DNA from: Malachius bipustulatus
Lineage: Eukaryota; Arthropoda; Insecta; Coleoptera; Melyridae
Direction of reading: 5' to 3'
NCBI GenBank assembly: GCA_910589415.1
Contig: OU342637.1
Span: forward strand, 36,610,162 to 36,674,161
Length of the DNA stretch: 64,000 nt
In this document: positions 11,448 through 22,724 of the stretch, piece after piece
Layout: every line of letters starts with the position of its first letter
Position numbering within the stretch: the stretch's first letter is position 1
Program-made: the position numbers and the translations under genes
The notes under the pieces: generated by a model
What the model saw: only the letters and a program-made list of their open reading frames with translations
The model's database searches: none
What the model was told of the DNA's origin: nothing

Positions 11448-11688
11448 TATATTTACCAATTACTCTATATTGCTATAATTTTAATATCAAAAATATTCGT
11501 ATTAATTTCTATAGACTTTCTTTAAAAAATAATTGAATAATGTTAGGACCTATATTATAAATAAATTATTGTATATTTATTTGTCAATAAATCAACTATA
11601 TATTTTCAATATTTTTACAGAACATTAATAAGAAGGGAAGGGTATAATCCTATGCACATAAGAATTATTTATTGTAATAGTTATTTAT

Positions 11689-11811
11689 GTATCAAGGGAG
11701 TTATGAGGATGTTAATTACAGAGGGCAACATATTGCAATCCCGAGGGACGTTAGTCCCGAGGGATTGTTAAGTTGCCCGAGGTTATTAACATCTAATAAC
11801 TCCCGTGATAC
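11689..11811. repeat. Hairpin MITE with CCCGAGGG core
   Basis: GTATCAAGGGAGTTAT at the left pairs with ATAACTCCCGTGATAC at the right, and the centre contains CCCGAGGGACGTTAGTCCC. A related unpaired piece (GGGAGTTATGGATTCATAAC) lies near 12046-12100, so the family is repeated locally. Confidence 0.6.
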
Positions 11812-13877
11812 ATAATCTATTTTATTTTATACTAAATGAAATATAAAAACGAAATCTATTGGTTTTTAAAATTAAACGAATGTTTTTAATAATTGAGTAA
11901 CCATGATTATTGATTATCATGGATATATCAACTGAAAAGTTTGTAGAAAATGACATATGAAATCCAAATATTCAACCAACAATGCAATAACAAAAGCAAC
12001 ATCCAATGGTTACCAGAATTAAACCAATAGTAATATTAGAATTAGAGGGAGTTATGGATTCATAACAGTCCCAAGGGAGTTATGAGTATGTTTATAGTTA
12101 CGGTAACCAAGCGTTTATCTAGTTATAATGTATTAGTATGAAATAAAAGTAATTAGGTGCTTACATTTTATAAATGCTTCTAAAATTTGTAAGTCTATAT
12201 GCCAGTATTCACAAAGCGTTCTGGTTCTGTAATATCTCGAAAATAATTAAATGACTGAGATGGAGATATACAGTTTATTTGCATTAGAATGAGATGGAGA
12301 TAACTGATTAGGTAATTATCGTTTGTGAATCTCAAACGGTTCCCGAGATATCTTCAAAAAACTGGAAAAATTTTATCTTTTTCTGACATCCTGTATCTCA
12401 AACGGTTTATTTTCGGACACACGTTAACAGGGAATCTATTGTTTAGTTTGGGCCAAAGAATCTGTCTTTAAATTTTTTCGCAATTATATGAAAGAAACAC
12501 GCCTATATAAACACGGGCATGGGAGAGATAAGTAAAAGTCTAAAGTAGGTTCATTTTTCATTCAATACAATCACTGAAAATGAAAGAAGTATTGTACGAA
12601 TTGACAACAGTGCCAACACAGCGCAACAGTCAGCAGTCAGCTGACAACCTAAACTTGTGAGCTTGAATCTTTGTTTACTGTTTGTTTACTCTTCTTGTAA
12701 ATTCTAATCTAATTTTTAACAAATTTTTACGGATTTCTAGTTTCTAGTTTCTTTTATTCTTTTGTACTTTTGTTGTTACACTTGCAAATCTTGCAATGTT
12801 AAATAGTAATTTAATTTAAGTTAAATTACAATGTGTGGGTATAAGTATAACTATACCTATAACTGCGTTTTTAAATTAATAGGAAGTTTCACAGAAAATT
12901 ATGGTATGATAGCCCTGCATAACTTTTGGAACTTGCGATCACGATAGTTTCGTTTCAATTCACTTATTAATTTACTTACCCATTTCAAATTCAAATAGGT
13001 TCGGCAAAAAAGGATAGAAGGTAAACAGTAAACTACAAGGGAAAGGGAGTAGGATTGTGTTATTAGGCGGAAAGGGAAAGTTTGTTTGTATTCTTCGTCC
13101 TCTCATAAATAGATACCATGTCGATGCGATGACGACTTCTTTAGTTTTCAAATGACGGTAATAATAAATAATTAAATTTTTGCATTACATAAAAATATGT
13201 GAAGTGCGTGCTCTACTATGACAACAATAATTAACGGAAGAATCACGGCAACTGCCGCAGCATTTACTTCAGGTAGGCTTAGAATAAAGTCTAAAAAGTC
13301 ATACGTATCGATTAAGAATACACATCCTTTTGATAGTTCGATTAATTTTGTTTCATATACGTGGTTTTTATAGTAACCGTCCAGTTTGTCTAAACACTCC
13401 ATCCCGCATAAATAAGTATACGTCAACATTGGTTTTGAATGAGAATTAAATTAACAGCCCAAAGGATAGAGTGTCATTACGTGAATAAATTTTCTGTAGT
13501 TGTCAGTGGCTCTCAAACTGACGTAAGCGGTTCAATTCGTTGTTTGAATGATTCCTTCAATAATTTACGCTCGTTCACAACTTGACATTTAACTGTTTGA
13601 CATTTTCTGGTGAAATTAAAAATATTAATTCGGACGGTTAGTAAGACGTCACATCTGACTTTTTAAAGTTAATCCTACTATAAGTAGGTATTTAGTATTC
13701 TTATTCAATTCTAATAACAACTACTGTTTGTGAATTTTATTTTGTTTTTACAAGGTTCGGGTCAGGTCCAGGTGTGCGATTATTTATAACTAAAACTAAA
13801 AGTATAAATTAATTAATTATTCCTTAATCCCTCCTCGTATCCCGTATTCGTAATTCGTATTTATTATAAAGAATGTA
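11812..13877. other. Intergenic, no gene recognised
   Basis: Contains a family-F-like half element around 12320-12480 (CTCAAACGGTTCCCGAGATATC and CGGACACACGTTAACAGGG). It also has a TATATAAA sequence near 12504 that could belong to an unassigned element. The minus-strand frame 13429-13172 (85 codons) has no known domain, and I do not call it a gene. Confidence 0.4.
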
Positions 13878-13878
13878 A

Positions 13879-14716
13879 AGCTTTATTCGGGTTTTTTCTA
13901 TTACTGTTCTAGGACTGTCAGGAGTTTGCGCAGTCGAAATTCATGCGTTCGGGTTTTGTAGAACTAATCCTGAACTAGTTCTGAGACAGAAGTTCTCTGT
14001 TTTGGTTTAACTCAGGACCGTTTTAGAACCGTTCAAGAACCGTCCAAACCAGTCCTCGCTCTGGAGTAAGAACTGATTTCGGATTGTCAATTCACGCATG
14101 CCCATTTTCATTTTACACGACGGTAGGACGGTACTCGCTGGCGTTTGTTGATCTTGGACTTGTTGCTTTGTTTTTACTATTATTGATCAGGTTAATTATT
14201 AGATAAGTAATTGGTAATAGGCATACCTAGGTAATAAATGGATGACTACATACAAAATATCCTTTTCAATTCATCATTATCCTCATCAGACTCTTCGGAA
14301 GAGCAAGATGAACTTTCCATTATTAAGTACCTACCTAGGTACTGGTTGGGTTATCAGAAAATTGAGTAAATTCACAAAAATTATAAACAAAGACATAAAT
14401 AAACGGTGTTTTGCGTGTCGCAAACAAAAGCGCTTTTCTCACTAAAAGAAAAGTTGAGCAGTATATGCTTTGCTTTGCGTTTTTTATTTGAATTTTACAT
14501 ATTGAAAAGTAGGGTTAGGTTCTAAGTTCTTTCTTCTTTTAAAGATTTCCATTTACAAGATTTATAACAGTTCGGAATTGTTCGAGTTTTGTGAAGTCGC
14601 GGACACTTCCAGGACAATCCGAGAACGGTTCCTAGAACTGCACGATTGCGCAACTAGTTCTGCGCAATCCCAGGACGGTTCTTGAACGATTCAAGAAATG
14701 AAACCCGAATAAAGCT
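13879..14716. mobile_element. Non-autonomous Harbinger- or Mutator-like element
   Basis: Perfect 16-bp inverted ends AGCTTTATTCGGGTTT are flanked directly by TAA on both sides (13876-13878 and 14717-14719), the target duplication expected for PIF/Harbinger. The flanks also share a longer AAGAATGTA (13869-13877 and 14718-14726), which would instead fit a 9-bp Mutator duplication with 17-bp ends. Sub-terminal GAACCGTTC/GAACGGTTC repeats are abundant in both halves. An acidic ORF of 44 codons is inside. Confidence 0.65.
14238..14369 (+). pseudogene. Truncated ORF inside Harbinger/MULE-like element
   Basis: The ATG at 14238 opens 43 codons (start MDDYIQNILFN) with a Ser/acidic stretch (SSLSSSDSSEEQDE) and a TAA at 14367. 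Such an acidic start is common at the N-terminus of transposase or accessory proteins of PIF/Harbinger elements, so this may be the surviving first piece of the ancestral coding region. No catalytic motif follows. The assignment is an inference from position and composition. Confidence 0.35.
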
Positions 14717-15353
14717 TAAGAATGTAAGAATGAGAAGTGAAAATAAAAATAAAAAATCTATCTTTCCTTGTCTAAGTAAAAAACACAGTGTACAGTGTAA
14801 AAAATACACTAAAAAAAATTGAATTCATTGACTAGAAGTAGACTTGGACGAGTGAGACAGAACTGACAGAACATAAGATCCGATATCCAATGACATACGT
14901 CTATCACAACCCTTACCCAGTGATGTCATGTGCCGTATTCTTTACCTGTATTCTTTACGCGATTCTATTCATTCTTTACATGAACTTTTTTGATAAAGAA
15001 TGTAAACAACGTAAATAATGTAAATTTATGCTCATCGTCATTCGTTACGCATTGACATCACTGAGTTAACAGTTTATCCATTTAATTATTACTAAATATA
15101 AATAATAATAAATAATGCATGCCTCATTTTTTATTGATTAAATGAGTATTATTATTATTTGAAATACCTACTACATTTTAGGTTATTTAGGTATTTTGAA
15201 TTTTATTGTAATTATCTGGATTGGAATTGAAGTTAAATAAGGTTGAGTAAGGAAGTAAACAGGCAGGTTTTCTTGGTTTATTTATTTAACTCAGTTACAC
15301 TATTTGTATTCGTCACTATAATTGTAATTATATATAAAAATGGAATTATATAT
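14717..15353. other. Intergenic AT-rich spacer
   Basis: No gene. Carries repeated ATTCTTTAC and GTAAAGAATG-like words in both orientations around 14935-15060, suggesting an old hairpin element that I could not bound. Confidence 0.4.
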
Positions 15354-15536
15354 AGGGTGTTCCATTTAAAATAAGTAAATTGATGGCAACTTCCGGTATA
15401 ACCGGAAGTGTTGTGGGGTTGCAAATATTTTAGTTAAGCTCGTCAAAATTGAAATCATAAACGTACAAATTTTTAGACTTCTACTTCCAACACTTCGCCA
15501 TATAAAAATGCCCTATGGTTCTCGCGCCTCACCCTG
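15354..15536. mobile_element. Short element with TAGGGTG/CACCCTG ends
   Basis: A 183-bp segment between TAGGGTGTTCC and CTCACCCTG with TA-rich flanks. It has an inner palindrome CTTCCGGTATAACCGGAAG. Beyond the terminal 7-8 bases no long inverted repeat is visible. Confidence 0.45.
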
Positions 15537-15559
15537 TATGTTGCTGACCACGGGATATA

Positions 15560-16431
15560 CAGGGTGTCCCAGCTTATTCGAAGCGGTCTCTGTAGGCCAA
15601 ACTATGGACTTTTTCAAACTATGAAAATTCAAGTACAGGATCACAATGGCCATAATTTAAAATTATTTTGGAGTATACAGAGTGTCCCATATGACAGTGG
15701 CATATCAAAGTTATGTTTTTTTAAATGGAATGCTCCTATGTTATTGCATTTTTAGATTGTCTGAGAAGAGAAAATAAGATTGATTTTTACAGTTGGTGTT
15801 TAAATTCAGAAGTTTTTGAGTTATAAACAAATGAAAATCGTCATTTTTCAAGTTCAAAGCCCTGTACAACGAAAACGGCTGAAGATAGAGAAAAACGGCT
15901 TACATGTCCCTATTTTACTTTTTCATGTTCTATCCTATCATGTAGATGAAATGTTTATAGATGGTGATAAAAAATTTGAAAAATTCTAAAATTTCTCCAC
16001 GCGTCGCCAAATAAAAAAATCAAAGAAAGTAAAAATTTTTCTATACCATAGGATAGTACATAAAAAGTTAAAATAGGGACATGTAAGCCGTTTTTCTCTA
16101 TCTTGAACCGTTTTCATTGTACAGGGCCTTGAACTTGAAAAATGACGATTTTCACTTGTTTATAACTCAAAAACTTCTGAATTTAAACACCAACTGTAAA
16201 AGCCAATCCTATTTTCTCTTCTCAGACAATCTAAAAATGCAATAACATAGGAGCATTCCATTTAAAAAAACATAACTTTGATATGCCACTGTCATATGTG
16301 ACACTCTGTATACTCCAAAGTAATTTTAAATTATGGCCATTGTGATCCTGTACTTAAATTTGCAAAAATTTTTTGGAAAAAATCAATCGTTTGGCCTACA
16401 GAGACCGCTTCGAATAAGCTGGGACACCCTG
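15560..16431. mobile_element. Foldback element, family A, copy 2
   Basis: Nearly identical to the copy at 1820-2696 along its whole length and likewise a palindrome with arms of about 430 bp. TA lies on both sides (15558-15559 and 16432-16433). The open frame at 15564 is the arm itself, not a gene. Confidence 0.85.
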
Positions 16432-17128
16432 TATATATGCTTTGGTTACCTCCTGGACTCTTGAGCTAATTATAATAATTAGGTACTATAGTGACAATAA
16501 TTATTTAACACATCTTACAACAATAAATCAAGGTAAACCTAAATCAATAGAATGAAAGTGTTTCAAAACTAACGACCGATTAAATATTGATTAGTGACAA
16601 TTATTCGGAACAAAAAATTACAGTGGAAGAGTAGATCTAGGTACCGAACACAACACACGGATGACACAATCTCGAACGGTTATGAACGCTCATTCGATAC
16701 GTATTCCGATAATACATTTGACTGCCACCAATTAAAACGAGGCATATTATTACCACAGAATAAACTAATTCTGTGTTATTACGTTGCCAAAACCTAGTTG
16801 GGATATAAATAAACGCGCTTGATCCATGCGATGACAATATTAATTCAATAATAATTGACTGTTGTCTTTGTCTATGATCACTGGGGTGACTGGTGACTCA
16901 TATTCCTGGCCCTGGCGTCACACTATGATGTTGCCTGCCTGATAATCCTGATATCTCTTTCTCTGTATCTCAGTAGCATGTATCCTTAATTGGAGCTCCA
17001 CTGCCACTGACATGAAAGTTCATGTATTGTGTATTGAATAAAAATTGATACACTTTCATTATCCACATATAGGTACATGAAAACTATATTCCATTTAAAT
17101 TCAATCTACATAATATTATACCTATCTA
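16432..17128. other. Intergenic, nothing recognised
   Basis: No coding or repeat structure identified. The two overlapping small frames around 16594-16837 have no recognisable domain. Confidence 0.45.
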
Positions 17129-17622
17129 CAGGGTGTTATAAAAAAGAGGTCAAGCTCTTGGTCACAGATTATTTGGTCAAAAATAATGACACTCTTATTT
17201 TTTCACATAGGCGTCCCATTTTCAAGATACAGGGTGTCAAACTTTGAATTAAAAAAAGTTTTTTATCAATAAATCCGTTGTTTTCAAGATATTCACTTGA
17301 AGTTTTGCATAGCTTTTTCTTCCTTATGCAGACACACATTTGAAAAAAAAATCAAAGAGAATCCAAGCGCGAGCGCACGAAAGGGGGTTTATGGCAGACC
17401 TTATTGCCCCCCCCAACATTTTCTTGCGTACGCCTATGGCTCAGATGTATGGTTATTTTGATTGAGCGTTTATTTGTTTTACTATCCTCACTCTTATAAC
17501 ATTTTGACTTAGGCCTTCGGTACGAGATGGGATCCAACTTATTTGGGTGTGTCATAAACGGTGTTTATTTTTGGCCAAATAATCGGCGGCCAAGAGCTTG
17601 ACTCCTTTTTTGTAACACCCTG
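17129..17622. mobile_element. Foldback-end element, family D
   Basis: Ends CAGGGTGTTATAAAAAAGAG and a near complement. The terminal inverted repeats are about 60 bp and include CAAGCTCTTGG/CCAAGAGCTTG. TA flanks lie at 17127-17128 and 17623-17624. An internal CAGGGTGTCAAAC motif sits at about 17232. Confidence 0.75.
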
Positions 17623-17632
17623 TATATGTATA

Positions 17633-17905
17633 CAGGGTGATTCATAATATATGTGCGCAGGACTTTCGGATGTGATAGCTCGTTAAAAAATATGAAAAAA
17701 GTTCCCATTAACATGGGTCCGCAAAAGAACCGTTTTCGAGATACAGGGTGTCAAAAAATTAATTATTTTCAGTGTTTTGGCGATATCTCAGGAACTATTT
17801 TAGATCAGAACCCAGCTTTTATGCACATCTTGTCATTAATACATCTACACATGCGCTAGAAACAGATGTGACAGAAAATAGTTCAAAGAAACCAGTGGCG
17901 TAGCC
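17633..17905. mobile_element. Left half of a family-F-like element
   Basis: Starts CAGGGTGATTCATAAT after TA, only about 10 bases from the end of the family D element. It then runs through GATACAGGGTGTC and GATATCTCAGGAAC, collinear with the left arm at 21262. It ends near CAGTGGCGTAG at 17893. No right arm was found. Confidence 0.6.
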
Positions 17906-19860
17906 TCATATGGCTTTAGGGGTCAGAACCCTCCCCCATAGACAGTCTAATATGATCATAATTTTTTCAAGTATTTTTTTACAAAAATTTACATCCAAGA
18001 ACATTAAAAATTATTGGATGTGTTTTTTATACTCCAGACTCTATTAGCATGAACTTATAAATAGCATTTCACCACTCAGAACTAATCTCATGATCTACAT
18101 CAACTTATGTCTGATCGATTTTTATGATAAAACTTACCATTTACAGGAAAAAATTAGAAAACCATTTTATTTGACCTTTGACCTTGAATACATTTTTTGC
18201 AGAACGTGGGATCGGTGGGGACGTTTAGTGGTTTATTAATAATAATGTCCCTATAAAGTCTGTACCGCAGTTTTTAGCAAAGTCTTTATTTACATTTTTA
18301 TATAAAGATATTTTATATATACATCATTATAGGTATCTACCCCAGTAACTAAGCAACAAACGAGACAAATTTTAATTGGTGTTCTTCAAAAAAATATTCA
18401 AAAACGTATAACGACGCGGTGTCTATAATAGCGCAATTTATACATACGGCAACTCGCGTGTAGTACCAAGCATTTCGCCAATTGAACGAAGTCATGTTTA
18501 TTAAACAAATCTAACTTGGCTGGGACCTTCATTTCACCCCTGGAGCTGTGTGTTTCCAATAAACTTAAACTATTTGTCCGTAATAATTTATGGGGCGAAA
18601 TACATTGGTCAGATTTTATGGTATTTAAATTTGAATGCATGGAAGTCGTAGAACCGTGTTGTATAAATTGGCTCGCGGCAGCGTGGAAGTACCTAGACCT
18701 AATATATAATGAACATAAAAAAAATCATAGAAAGTCACTGAATATGGTGCCCTTACTGCCCTTCTCTTCCAGTGTGTACATACATAGATTTTTTTTTGTT
18801 TTATAAAAGTCCCTGACATCTCTCTCCAGGATTAAATCAATTGCATACATTGTAGCTACTATAAGGGATAAAAAATATTATCCGACAATTATTATTGCAA
18901 CAGGATTTTCCCATTTGTTGCATAGTTACATTGTAACATAGCAAAGCATTAGATACAGAGATATACGTGTATAAACATTTTTTTTTAAATTTTCTTTTTA
19001 TTATCCATTTATGATGAAAACTACTTATATGGTAACAGACTTAACCGCTGTTTATATGTTTGAATTTACTAACTAAGTACATACAAATAATTTAATGAAA
19101 GTTAATGTAACATACTCTGATTTCATATATACTATCAATTATAATATTCGATAGATATATGTATAAAACTTGCAGAAAATCGCACGAACGATTAAAACGA
19201 ATAACTGCAATATAAAATAGCAAACTGTTATTGTATATTTCGCAGATAAAATTACGCTATTTTGTACATTAAGTTTAGTATACTTGTATGTATATACGAA
19301 ATCGTGATTAAAGTATTTATAAATAACTATAATTAATCTATAAACTTGTTGTTATGCTCATTAATTGTGATGAACTCTTACTTATCTGTCTTTGAACAAA
19401 AGAGAAATAAATTGTCCAATGTAATTAAATCACATTAACTACTTCTAAATAGAACCTTATTCACACACATAAATACATGCACAAGTAAGTAGGTAGGTAG
19501 GTACTTGGTTATAAAAATTGTAGCCAATTTTACCCGCATAATAAGAAAATTAAAATAATTTTAATTATAATTATTACAACTTCCCAAAGAACATTGAAGC
19601 AATTAACTTTAACAATGGGCTTCGCAGTAGGGCTTCATCTAGGTATTCAAATGCTACTCTGATTATTTCTCCTATACCTGATTGTTTCAAAAACAACTCG
19701 GAAGTTTTTTGTGTAAAAAGGGTAAAGAGGGAAGGGTTTATGCACCCCACCCCAAGTGACTAAGCCTTCAAGGCCTTTTCCCCCAATTCCACTACTAATT
19801 CCAACCACCACCTAAGTCGATCGCATATTATTTTTTTTATAAACATTCGAAAGTGAATTT
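17906..19860. other. Intergenic, 2 kb without recognised gene
   Basis: Strongly AT-rich. The open frames around 18398-18819 on both strands share the same DNA and show no domain. A (GTAG)n tract lies at about 19488-19504. Confidence 0.45.
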
Positions 19861-19867
19861 GAAAAAA

Positions 19868-19945
19868 GATGCGGGGAGAGCCTGGTTCGAACTCAAGATC
19901 TTCACTACTAACTGCGCTGCTACACGAACACGGACCCCTTCACGC
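19868..19945 (-). repeat. tRNA-derived SINE head or tRNA-like relic
   Basis: On the minus strand TGTAGCAGCGCAGTTAG resembles a Pol III A box. GAGTTCGAACC, on the plus strand GGTTCGAACTC at 19884-19894, is a good B box about 15 bases further on. The spacing is short and no cloverleaf can be completed, so it is not a functional tRNA gene. A T-rich tract follows. Confidence 0.4.
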
Positions 19946-20016
19946 AAGAGGTTTCCAGTATTATTTTTAGCTATACCACGGTGCGGAAATTATGTGCAGT
20001 ATAACTGAAATTACTC

Positions 20017-20106
20017 AAAAAAGCAATTTCGGAGAAGCGACAAGCAGAAAATTTTTCTCGCCGCAATGCAAGTTTCCGCTTGCCGCTTCTCCGAAATTGC
20101 TTTTTT
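20017..20106. repeat. Hairpin repeat
   Basis: AAAAAAGCAATTTCGGAGAAGCG pairs exactly with its complement 45 bases later, and the pairing extends inward with CAAGC/GCTTG. Likely a small MITE. Confidence 0.65.
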
Positions 20107-20309
20107 AGTAAGGTGAGTTACTAATCTGGTTATTTCTCGTATAATTATTTCAAAAACGCCGCCAAACTTTTTTATGAAATATAAAAGAAGCCCAACTTTA
20201 AACGTACAACACTCGGTACCTACCTACATCAAAACTTAAGGTACTTTCTTACTGCTTAACTTAATTATTATTTTAGTAACGATTGTATTTTTTTAAGTCA
20301 GATCATGTA

Positions 20310-20506
20310 CAGGATGGTTAACAATTCCATATGCTCACCGTTGGGATCTCGGAAACAGAAACAGATACGACGGTACAGAAGTTTGTTTCAGATTCTTAAT
20401 AAACGTAAAATGAAAAAAAGTTAATTTTTCTCCAAATTAACCGACTTCTCTTATCTCTTACCGCTTCCGAGATTTCAATGATGAGCATTAAATTGTTAAC
20501 CACCCT
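20310..20506. mobile_element. Short foldback element, family E
   Basis: Left end CAGGATGGTTAACAATT and right end AATTGTTAACCACCCTG. Inverted pairing of about 45 bases continues through GATCTCGGAA/TTCCGAGATT. The left terminus carries one change from CAGGGTG. Confidence 0.65.
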
Positions 20507-20652
20507 GTTACAAGTAAATAGTACCTACTGTAGTACAAATTGCCCTCCAAAATACGTACTTACAAAATTACGACACTATCAGTAAAAATTATCAGCTTAC
20601 CAATAATAAATTCAGGCTTGCATTTCTCTCTCATTCGTTTACATATAGAGTA

Positions 20653-20658
20653 TTTATT
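20653..20658 (-). promoter_or_regulatory. Poly(A) signal abutting stop codon
   Basis: On the minus strand the reading is TAG immediately followed by AATAAA (20658-20653). It would give an extremely short 3' UTR for the ATP-grasp gene. No other minus-strand AATAAA was seen in the next 100 bases. Confidence 0.5.
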
Positions 20659-21195
20659 CTATCGCACAGTGGTAGCCATGGGAGTTGGAAAGCTATCCCT
20701 GCGTCTCTGCAAGAAACCTAAAGTATTCCTAAACGGTAACTGCAAGTGATAATATGCGCAATACGGCAGAGGATCCCATACAGCGAATAACACTTCACGT
20801 CTATCCAGTACTTTCCCGACCAGTCGTGTTACGGACGCAACTCCGGGATTCGCAGCAGCCTCTATAATGGATTCGGGGAGGCAGTAGCTTCCCAAAGAGT
20901 TGACAAGAGGTCCGCTGGCTTGTCTAGTAAAGTGTCGACAGGGCCTCCAAATGAGTCGAGGATGTACGGCCGTGTAGCATACGTAGGGGAGTCCCACGCC
21001 CACTCGACAACCGACAGGCACGAGTCCCGAAGAGGTTGCAAGGAAGCGGAAGCTGATGTGACCTGTTATTGGACGGGGGAGTGAGAGTTTGGCGAAGAAC
21101 TCGGCTATCCAGCGTTCGATCTCTGGGTGCTCGGTGGGAATGAGGCCGTTGGCGTCCTCCGTGAGACAGGTCACGTTGGCGATTACTTTTGAGTC
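20659..21195 (-). CDS. ATP-grasp-like membrane protein, exon 2 (C-terminal part)
   Basis: The acceptor (minus strand ...TTTTCAG|GACTCAAAAG) precedes 178 codons and a TAG at 20661-20659. It joins exon 1 in phase 0, continuing the fold without a break (TTLK joined to DSKVIANV). Residues about 385-460 correspond to the last part of an ATP-grasp domain, with TGHISFRF where families usually have TGHLSFDF. VPVGCRVGVGLPY stands where a metal-binding E-x-N-P-R motif is normal. The C-terminal AVWDPLPYCAYYHLQLP matches a W-D-P-x-P-x-x-x-x-Y-H tail I associate with fungal members. The match to that tail supports the chosen exon and stop. The missing D, E and N residues suggest loss or change of catalysis. 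Confidence 0.75.
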   Translation of the reverse strand, partial: DSKVIANVTCLTEDANGLIPTEHPEIERWIAEFFAKLSLPRPITGHISFRFLATSSGLVPVGCRVGVGLPYVCYTAVHPRLIWRPCRHFTRQASGPLVNSLGSYCLPESIIEAAANPGVASVTRLVGKVLDRREVLFAVWDPLPYCAYYHLQLPFRNTLGFLQRRRDSFPTPMATTVR

Positions 21196-21261
21196 CTGAA
21201 AATCAATTAAATCGGGTATTTAATTTTTTTGTACTGTGAAGCTAACGGCTTCAATAATATA

Positions 21262-22173
21262 CAGGGTGTATACTGTAAGGTTAGCCAAACTTAACAGGCT
21301 GAAAAAGTAAACAAAAATTTCCCATTAACGTCGTGTATCTATAAAAGCACAGTTTTTGAGATACAGGAGGGTGTCGAAGAAATATTCTTTTTCCAGTTTT
21401 TTTGACGATATCTCGGGAACCGTATGAGATACAATGTTCATTTCTTATACACACTATTTGCTTACTGATCCTCTTATTTTCGCCGTAAAATAAAGGTTTA
21501 AAAAATTCAGTGGCGTAGATTTAGGGTATTTTGGGGGTTTCGACCCCCTAATTTCTACGCCACTGGAATAAATACGATTTTAAGCAACGCTTTTGAACCG
21601 TCCATGTTTTCTACACCAAAAAGGTACTCTTAGTTAACGGCTCTAAAGTGAACCGTTTCCGAGAAAAATGTCATTTTATGAGAAAAAACATTAATTATAA
21701 GAATAAATTTCAATTATTGTTGTTGAAAAATCGTTAAAAAAGTGACGTTTTCTCTCATAAAATATCATTTTTCTCGAAAACGGTTCATTTTAGAGCCGTT
21801 AATCAAGGGTACCTTTTTGGTATAGAAAACATGGGCGGTTCAAAAGCGCTGCTTAAGATCGCATTTATTCCAGTGGCGTAGGAATTAGGGGGTCGAAACC
21901 CTCACAAAACCCTGAATCTACGCCACTGATTTTTTTTTAAACCTTTATTTTACGGCGAAAATAAGTGGATCAGTGAGCACATAGTGTGTATAAGAGCTGA
22001 ACTTGTATCTCATACGGTTCCCGAGATATCGTCAAAAAACTGTAAAAATAATATTTCTTCAACCCGCTCAAAAACGGTGCTTTTCCGGACACATGTTAAT
22101 GGGAAATTTTTTGTTTATTATAGTCTGGAGAATCAGCCTGTGAAGTTTGGCCAACCTTACAGTAAACACCCTC
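21262..22173. mobile_element. Foldback element, family F
   Basis: Begins CAGGGTGTATACTGTAAGGTT and ends AACCTTACAGTAAACACCCTC, with the last base changed from G; TA on both sides. The arms are about 430 bp. Each contains an inner CAGTGGCGTAG...CTACGCCACTG mini-hairpin (21511-21569 and 21872-21932), so palindromes lie within palindromes. No ORF. Confidence 0.8.
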
Positions 22174-22325
22174 TATGGTGAGTGAATTTCAGATGGTTTA
22201 ATATTGGAATATCTATATAATATATTTGATGAATTTTATTGGGATTTAGGTTCTAATTAAAATTTGCCACTAAAGATTCTTTACAGAACAAATTAGAAAA
22301 ACTTTCGTACAGCATGCGAGGAGAA

Positions 22326-22389
22326 GACTGAAGACATGGACGGTACCGTTTCGTCCTTATTATGGACTCATCAGCATATCATATCAGTC
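22326..22389 (-). ncRNA. Hammerhead ribozyme, type I (left arm)
   Basis: On the minus strand the core CTGATGA, GAAA and a GTC cleavage triplet occur in order. Stem II is GTCC/GGAC with a 7-nt loop. Stem III is a self-complementary CGGTACCG-type stem without a loop. Stem I has GACTGA/TCAGTC outside and GATATG/CATGTC inside, with an internal loop. This is an exact inverted copy of the motif at 22725-22788. Confidence 0.8.
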
Positions 22390-22724
22390 AGCTCTAAACC
22401 ACACATGCTATACGAAATTTGGAAGTTCCATCTATTCTAACTGGTGTTTTCGTTTTGTAGTGACTTGTAATTTTCAAATGAGTGAGTAGGCAACCAGAGA
22501 AACGTGCGTGTCTTTATATAGTATTATCCTCGCTATAACAGTAGAGTTTTCATGGATTTATGAATTTTACACTACTAATGCAGAGGTTTCTATTAATTGA
22601 AGAACTACACATTGATTCTCATAAGTATATACTCATTTGAAAATTATAAGTCACTACAAAACGAAAACACCAGTTAGAATAGATGGAACTTCCAAATTTC
22701 GTATAGCATGTGTGGTTTAGAGCT

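Noticed and set aside
12490..12780. Possible second solo LTR around TATATAAACACGGG
   Set aside because: A TATA-like sequence is present, but no ends, poly(A) signal at the right distance or target duplication could be found.
13172..13429. Minus-strand ORF of 85 codons with a hydrophobic tail
   Set aside because: A run of V/I/L near its end looks membrane-like, but the region is AT-rich and there is no start context, homology or splice support.
14238..14445. Two overlapping ORFs as a novel small gene
   Set aside because: They lie within a mobile element bounded by inverted ends and target duplications, so the frame was annotated only as an element remnant.
18398..18819. Three overlapping ORFs on both strands
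   Set aside because: They share the same DNA in different frames, none has a domain, and a GC content slightly above the flanks explains the open length.
20540..20749. Plus-strand ORF overlapping the end of the ATP-grasp-like gene
   Set aside because: Antisense to a supported exon and without recognisable features.
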